Source of the DNA: CAVQFO01 sp963711725
Lineage (GTDB): Bacteria > Pseudomonadota > Gammaproteobacteria > Nitrococcales > Aquisalimonadaceae
Assembly (NCBI GenBank): GCA_963711725.1
Contig: CAVQFO010000024.1
Coordinates: forward strand, 62,001 to 126,000
Reading direction: 5' to 3'
Length of the DNA: 64,000 nt
The notes beneath the pieces were generated by a model. It was not told where the DNA came from, searched no databases, and was given only the letters and a program-made list of their open reading frames with translations. Shown in pieces: positions 60,015 through 64,000 of this stretch (within the stretch, counting starts at the first letter, position 1; the number at the start of each line of letters is the position of its first letter). A program made the translations under genes and the position numbers.

Positions 60015-61439
60015 TCACGAAACCGGGCGCAGGGAAACCAGATCCAACAGGTCGCCACGGCCCGGCTGATGCGCATCGACACCGTAGGTTTCCCGCACCC
60101 GCCCGGCCAAGGTGGCAATGGCGTCTTCCTCGCCATGAGTCAACACCAGCGGTGGACGATCGTGGAAACCGCCATACCAGCGCAGCAATCCGTTCTGGCC
60201 GGCGTGCGCCGACAAGCCGCCCACGGTATGGACCTGAGCGGCCACCCGCATGCTCTCCCCCCACAGGGAGATCCGCGATGCCCCTTCGACCAGCCTGCGA
60301 CCCAAGGTGCCCCGGGCTTGAAAGCCGACGATGATGACGTGAGTCTGCTCTCGCCAGATGTTGTGTTTCAGATGATGGCGGATACGGCCGCCCGAACACA
60401 TGCCGCTACCGGCAATGATGATCGCCCCCGAGCGGATGCGGTTGAGCGCCATCGATTCCTCGGTTGATACCGTGTACCGAAGATTGGGCAGTGCGAAGGG
60501 CTCCTCGCCGGGAGCGAGGCCCGCGTCGGCATCGGCGTTGAACAGATCACGATGCTGGCCGTAGACCTGGGTCGCGCGAATGGCCATCGGGCTGTCCAGA
60601 AACAAGCTCCAGCGATCGATTCCCCATTCGTGGAAATGCCGGCGAAATACGTAGAGCAGTTGCTGGGTCCGGCCTACGGCGAATGCCGGAATCAGGATAT
60701 TGCCTTTGCGCTGCTCGGCGTCCTGGAGAATGCCGGCGAGCTCATCCCAGGTCGCCTCCCAGGGGCGGTGCTCGCGATCGCCGTAGGTGCTCTCCATGAT
60801 CACCAGATCCGCGTCCGTCAGCAGAGTCGGTTCCCGCAGAATGGGGGCGCCGAGATGGCCCAGGTCGCCGCTGAAGGCCAGTTTGCGGGTCACGCCGCCC
60901 TCGGAGGCCCACACTTCGACCACCGCCGACCCCAGAATATGGCCGGCATCATTGAACCGGGCCTCGACGCCGGGCGCAATCTCGACCCGCGCACCGTAAT
61001 CCAGACCGCGAAACCGGTGCATGGTATCGTCCGCCTGCTGACGGGTGTACAGCGGCTGCACGGGCTTCAGACCTTTCCGTTCCCGCTTGCGATTCTCGAT
61101 CTCCGCATCCCGCTCGGCGAGGTAGGCCGCATCGGCAAGCATGATGCGGCACAAATCACGCGTGGCGCGATGAGTATGAATGCGGCCCCGGAAACCCGCG
61201 GCGGCCAATTGCGGGAGGCGGCCCGAATGGTCCAAGTGCGCGTGAGTAAGAATCACGGCGTCGATCCTCGCCGGGTCAAAGGGAAAAGGCTCTCGGTTGC
61301 GTTCCTCATCCCGGCGTCCGCCCTGAACCAGGCCGCAATCGACCAACACACGCGATCGCCCCACGCTCAGCAGGTAGCAGGAGCCCGTGACCTCCCCCGC
61401 CGCTCCCAGGAACTGCATCCGCATTCCGGTATCCCCCAT
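60015..61439 (-). CDS. Beta-CASP metallo-beta-lactamase ribonuclease
   Basis: This 474-residue protein combines a metallo-beta-lactamase fold with the beta-CASP insertion and the RNA-metabolising C-terminal motif. The zinc-binding THAHLDHSGR lies at about residues 65-74, the SGDLGHLG acid further on, and the beta-CASP motifs in MESTYGDREH and the HTVGGLSAHAGQ region, whose histidine completes the metal site. Bacterial homologs are RNases or related to CPSF-type nucleases. The start ATG 61439 is followed by other in-frame ATGs a few codons later. Confidence 0.9.
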   Translation of the reverse strand: MGDTGMRMQFLGAAGEVTGSCYLLSVGRSRVLVDCGLVQGGRRDEERNREPFPFDPARIDAVILTHAHLDHSGRLPQLAAAGFRGRIHTHRATRDLCRIMLADAAYLAERDAEIENRKRERKGLKPVQPLYTRQQADDTMHRFRGLDYGARVEIAPGVEARFNDAGHILGSAVVEVWASEGGVTRKLAFSGDLGHLGAPILREPTLLTDADLVIMESTYGDREHRPWEATWDELAGILQDAEQRKGNILIPAFAVGRTQQLLYVFRRHFHEWGIDRWSLFLDSPMAIRATQVYGQHRDLFNADADAGLAPGEEPFALPNLRYTVSTEESMALNRIRSGAIIIAGSGMCSGGRIRHHLKHNIWREQTHVIIVGFQARGTLGRRLVEGASRISLWGESMRVAAQVHTVGGLSAHAGQNGLLRWYGGFHDRPPLVLTHGEEDAIATLAGRVRETYGVDAHQPGRGDLLDLVSLRPVS

Positions 61440-61638
61440 CCGCCGCTGTGACTGCCGACTTTGTTCAATCCAGCATAGTCACTGCGCGGACCCCGCCGAT
61501 TGACGGAGGTCATGGGCAGCGAATACGGCGAGACGGGGCTTGCAACGCTTGCCGACGCCCCAATCCTTGTCCTGTCCGCGGCCGCCGGTCGCGCGGCATC
61601 GGGATTAGAAGGACTTCAGCGGTTCAAGGAGAACAGCC

Positions 61639-61923
61639 ATGAAGACACGGCTTTTGACGACGATGGCTCTGACCATGGGGCTGGTGCTGGGAATGGCCGG
61701 CACCGCCATGGCGGAGGAAGGGAGCGATTCGGGGCAACAGATGCAGACGATGGGGCAGCACACCATGGCCGGCACGGTCACTTCCATTGATCACAAGACG
61801 GGCTGGCTGCGACTCAAGACCGGACTGGGCACGCTGCGCCTTCATTACCCGCCGCCCACCGTCAAGGACGTCAAAAAGGGCGACAAGATGACGGCCCATC
61901 TGGGCTTCACCACTGAAAAATAG
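61639..61923 (+). CDS. Small secreted hypothetical protein
   Basis: The 94-residue protein has a signal peptide cleaved near residue 25 (TAMA/EEG). The mature part has a Met/Gln-rich head (SGQQMQTMGQHTMAGTV) and a beta-rich domain (TVTSIDHKTGWLRLKTGLGTLRLHYPP). The GTVTSIDHKTGWL pattern is seen in small periplasmic OB-like proteins, sometimes near metal resistance genes. AAGGAGAA precedes ATG 61639. Function unknown. Confidence 0.75.
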   Translation: MKTRLLTTMALTMGLVLGMAGTAMAEEGSDSGQQMQTMGQHTMAGTVTSIDHKTGWLRLKTGLGTLRLHYPPPTVKDVKKGDKMTAHLGFTTEK

Positions 61924-62014
61924 TGCTGTCGGGGCGGCGTTGACGCGACCGCCCCGATTCTTGCGGCGTAAACCGCCTCCATGACTGCATGGCGATCCCT
62001 TAGTCCGCGTCCAA

Positions 62015-62776
62015 TCACAACGGCAGGTTCACCACGTGCATCCGGCCTCCCACCTGCACGGCCAACCGCAGCATTTTCGCCGATTTGGCCTCGTCCTTTC
62101 CCGGGAAGAACAAGTAGCCGTAAGCCAATTGGCCGTTCCCGATGCGCTGGTTCTGCAGGGATTCGCGGGCCAGATCGCCGCGTATGCGATCACCCAATTC
62201 CTGATTCGCCTTGGCTCCGCCGGCTATCGCGCCCACGCTGGCTCCGGCCACCGCGCCCTTGCCCGCCGTTTCCGCGATGTTCTGGCCGGTCAGTACGCCC
62301 ACCGCGAAACCGGCCACCGCACCGGCGGCCCCCAGCAGCACGGACGACTTCGCCCCGCCGCTCAAAGTGGAACCCACGCTGACGTTGCTCTTGACCCGTT
62401 GATAGGCCTGGTCGGACGTCAGTAGCGGCCAGGCATTACCCTGGTTGTCCACCAGAAAGGTCTGGCTCGGGTCCACGGATACGGTCTTTCCGCTCTTGTT
62501 GTCCACCACGAAGCGAACGGGAAGCAGCCCGGCTCCCCGCGCGTCGAAACCGAGCGCGGCCTTGGCCTGATCGGGATCGACATAGGCCTGGGCGATCAGT
62601 TTTGCTCCGTCCACGTCCACCGCGTCGGCACGGGATTCGGGCAAGGGAACGGGGGCAACCCTCTCGCCGTAGCTGGAACAGGCCGTTAGCAGCAAGGCGG
62701 ACAGAAACAACGCCAGAAACGACACGAAGCGCCGGGAGGCGCCCCTGGGAATACGCACCACAGTGAAACCTTCCAT
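62015..62776 (-). CDS. Lipoprotein with Gly-zipper segment
   Basis: ATG 62776 (GGGAG upstream) opens a 253-residue lipoprotein with lipobox LLTAC (about residue 32). A beta-rich domain (VRFVVDNKSGKTVSVDPSQTFLVDNQG) is followed by a Gly/Ala-rich zipper (GAAGAVAGFAVGVLTGQNIAETAGKGAVAG...), which probably inserts into or lines a membrane, and a C-terminal strand domain. The family is unnamed to me. Envelope anchoring is the safest role. Confidence 0.75.
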   Translation of the reverse strand: MEGFTVVRIPRGASRRFVSFLALFLSALLLTACSSYGERVAPVPLPESRADAVDVDGAKLIAQAYVDPDQAKAALGFDARGAGLLPVRFVVDNKSGKTVSVDPSQTFLVDNQGNAWPLLTSDQAYQRVKSNVSVGSTLSGGAKSSVLLGAAGAVAGFAVGVLTGQNIAETAGKGAVAGASVGAIAGGAKANQELGDRIRGDLARESLQNQRIGNGQLAYGYLFFPGKDEAKSAKMLRLAVQVGGRMHVVNLPL

Positions 62777-62990
62777 CGCCACACTCCCAAAAAGTGCCCC
62801 GGGAAACGCGGGCTGTCCGCCGAACCAAGTCGGCATCCATTAGATATGCGGCCCGCATCGCAAGTTCCCCAGTCGCAGCCGACCATGTGTATGAAGACCG
62901 GGCTCCCGGTCCTCCCCATTCCGGGGCCCCTGTTTCATAATTGGTGCACTGCAGCGCATAATGGCCGGCCTCCAACCACGCGAGGCTGCC

Positions 62991-63473
62991 ATGGACTTCG
63001 ACAACGACCCCCGCCTGCGACGCATCGACATGAGTTTCTATCGACGGTCCTTCGTAACGGGAGAGACCAACGAAAACCGCCTGCGGATTCAGTATTACTT
63101 CCGGGACGATGACGGGCACCTGTTCGCGGACATCTGGTTCGGCCCGGAAGCCGAAGGGCCGCCGGATTTCGCCCACGGCGGAGCGCTGGCGGCAATACTC
63201 GACGAGGCCATGGGCGTCATGGCCTGGTTCAACAAACATCCCGTGGTCACCGTCAACATCGGCATCGACTACCGCAGCCTGATGCCGCTGGAACACGAAG
63301 CCGTGCTTGAGACCTGGATCGAGCGCACCGAAGGCCGCAAGATCTACACCTACGGCGAGATCCGCTGCACCGATGGCACTGTGGTTACCAGTGCCCAGGG
63401 CCTGTTCCTGACCTTGCCCATGGAAAAGTTCGGTGCCCACCGGGAATTCATCGCGAGGCACTACGGCTTGTAG
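62991..63473 (+). CDS. Hotdog-fold thioesterase (PaaI-like)
   Basis: The 160-residue protein starting at ATG 62991 has a hotdog pattern with FAHGGALAAILDEAMGVMAW, the active-site region of PaaI/YbgC-type thioesterases, and the strand TVNIGIDYRSLMPLEHEAVLETW. It should hydrolyse an acyl-CoA thioester. Upstream start 62961 is possible but has no better ribosome site. Its end overlaps the convergent antiporter gene's 3' end by 13 bp. Confidence 0.85.
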   Translation: MDFDNDPRLRRIDMSFYRRSFVTGETNENRLRIQYYFRDDDGHLFADIWFGPEAEGPPDFAHGGALAAILDEAMGVMAWFNKHPVVTVNIGIDYRSLMPLEHEAVLETWIERTEGRKIYTYGEIRCTDGTVVTSAQGLFLTLPMEKFGAHREFIARHYGL

Positions 63474-64000
63474 CCGTGCGGCGTGAATACCATGCCATCG
63501 ATGGCCTTGCCGACAAGCCGTGCAGAAAGATCGACAAGGTGATGACGATCAGGGTAATCGAAAGGATGTCCAGCCCTACGGGTTGGGGCACGCCGTGCCG
63601 GATGGCGAACATCAGGTAGTACAGCGAGCCGATACCCCGCACGCCGAACCAGGCCATCATTTGCCGCGTTCGGGCCGGGGCGGCGCTGCCGGCGAGACCC
63701 AGGGCAACGCTGACGGGTCGAGCCACCAGGAACAGAAAGGCGGCGCACGCCACGGCCCGCCAGCTCCAGGAATTCGCGAACAGGCTACCGCCGATGAGAA
63801 CCACCAGCGCCAGTTCGCTGAGCCGCTCCAACTGTTCGTTGAAGGTCAGGGCGTGCCCCGACATGGACATGGTGCCGCCCCGACCGCCGGGGTCGTCCCG
63901 CATCAGGCGCTGTTCCGTCTGGCGCAATGTCACGGCCGCCACGAACACGGCAAGAAAGCCGTAGGCGTGGCACAGCACGGTTACGCCGTAGACCACGCCC
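63461..64000 (-). CDS. Cation/proton antiporter, C-terminal part (one frameshift; runs off the window)
   Basis: Only the C-terminal part is present. Hydrophobic segments and the motif MMAWFGVRGIGSLYYLMFAIRHG are typical of CPA1 sodium/proton antiporters near helices 10-12, with further membrane segments upstream. The two reading frames join near 63517; the second gives LVGKAIDGMVFTPHGYKP then stop. The start is outside the window. Confidence 0.8.

Overview
The window is high-GC bacterial chromosome with gene content typical of a free-living gammaproteobacterium: two-module cobalamin-dependent MetH, IlvD, class I fumarase, TmcA, an OmpF-like porin, a large set of membrane-anchored diguanylate cyclases, and the uncommon archaeal-type RNA ligase with its PIN-like partner protein. 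The ligase/partner pair, the polyester hydrolases and the REP-like repeats would fit a Chromatiales/Ectothiorhodospiraceae-like organism, but that placement is inference. No rRNA, tRNA, CRISPR array, integrase or transposase was seen.

Layout. 0-6 kb: end of a class I amidotransferase, a lipid kinase, a DUF2249 protein and metH. 6-9 kb: two tandem secreted PhaZ7-type native-PHB depolymerases. 9-12 kb: two paralogous membrane diguanylate cyclases. 12-14 kb: ilvD. 14.5-17.7 kb: a 1058-residue secreted esterase with two complete PHB-depolymerase-type catalytic domains, three FN3 domains and two substrate-binding modules. 18-25 kb: Fpg/Nei glycosylase, amino-acid permease plus cupin, a Crp/Fnr regulator with a perfect palindrome at its start, small secreted and membrane proteins, another diguanylate cyclase. 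25-37 kb: tmcA, RNA ligase partner and RNA ligase (3.6 kb apart), GGDEF-EAL, LysR/EamA divergent pair, GAF-GGDEF, two small lipoproteins. 38-55.6 kb: the most striking block, a probable catabolic/sensory regulon. 55.6-64 kb: fumarase, a cluster of noncoding repeats, two hotdog thioesterases, a diguanylate cyclase, a beta-CASP nuclease, a lipoprotein and the end of a cation/proton antiporter.

The 38-55.6 kb block encodes three ABC-type periplasmic binding proteins without any permease or ATPase, a porin, two related alpha/beta hydrolases, a MaoC-type hydratase, an acyl-CoA ligase, a secreted PHB-depolymerase-family esterase, an MCP, and a 1111-residue STAND ATPase ending in a SARP-like (winged helix + BTAD) module. 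Six promoters in the block carry the same 33-bp architecture: heptamer GGTAnCC, 4 bp, heptamer GGTAACC, 9 bp, then TAnnnT (five of six). Direct heptamer repeats at 11-bp pitch just upstream of the -10 are how SARP regulators bind, so I propose the STAND-SARP protein controls these promoters. Together with the three other polyester hydrolases this suggests an organism that finds, depolymerises and consumes polyesters such as polyhydroxyalkanoates.

Sequence quality. About 26 single-base indels and one nonsense codon interrupt otherwise full-length, well-conserved genes (metH, ilvD, both phaZ7 copies and others). When each indel is corrected, lengths fall on the family values, so most are probably assembly errors. 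Interrupted genes are given here as single features spanning all fragments.
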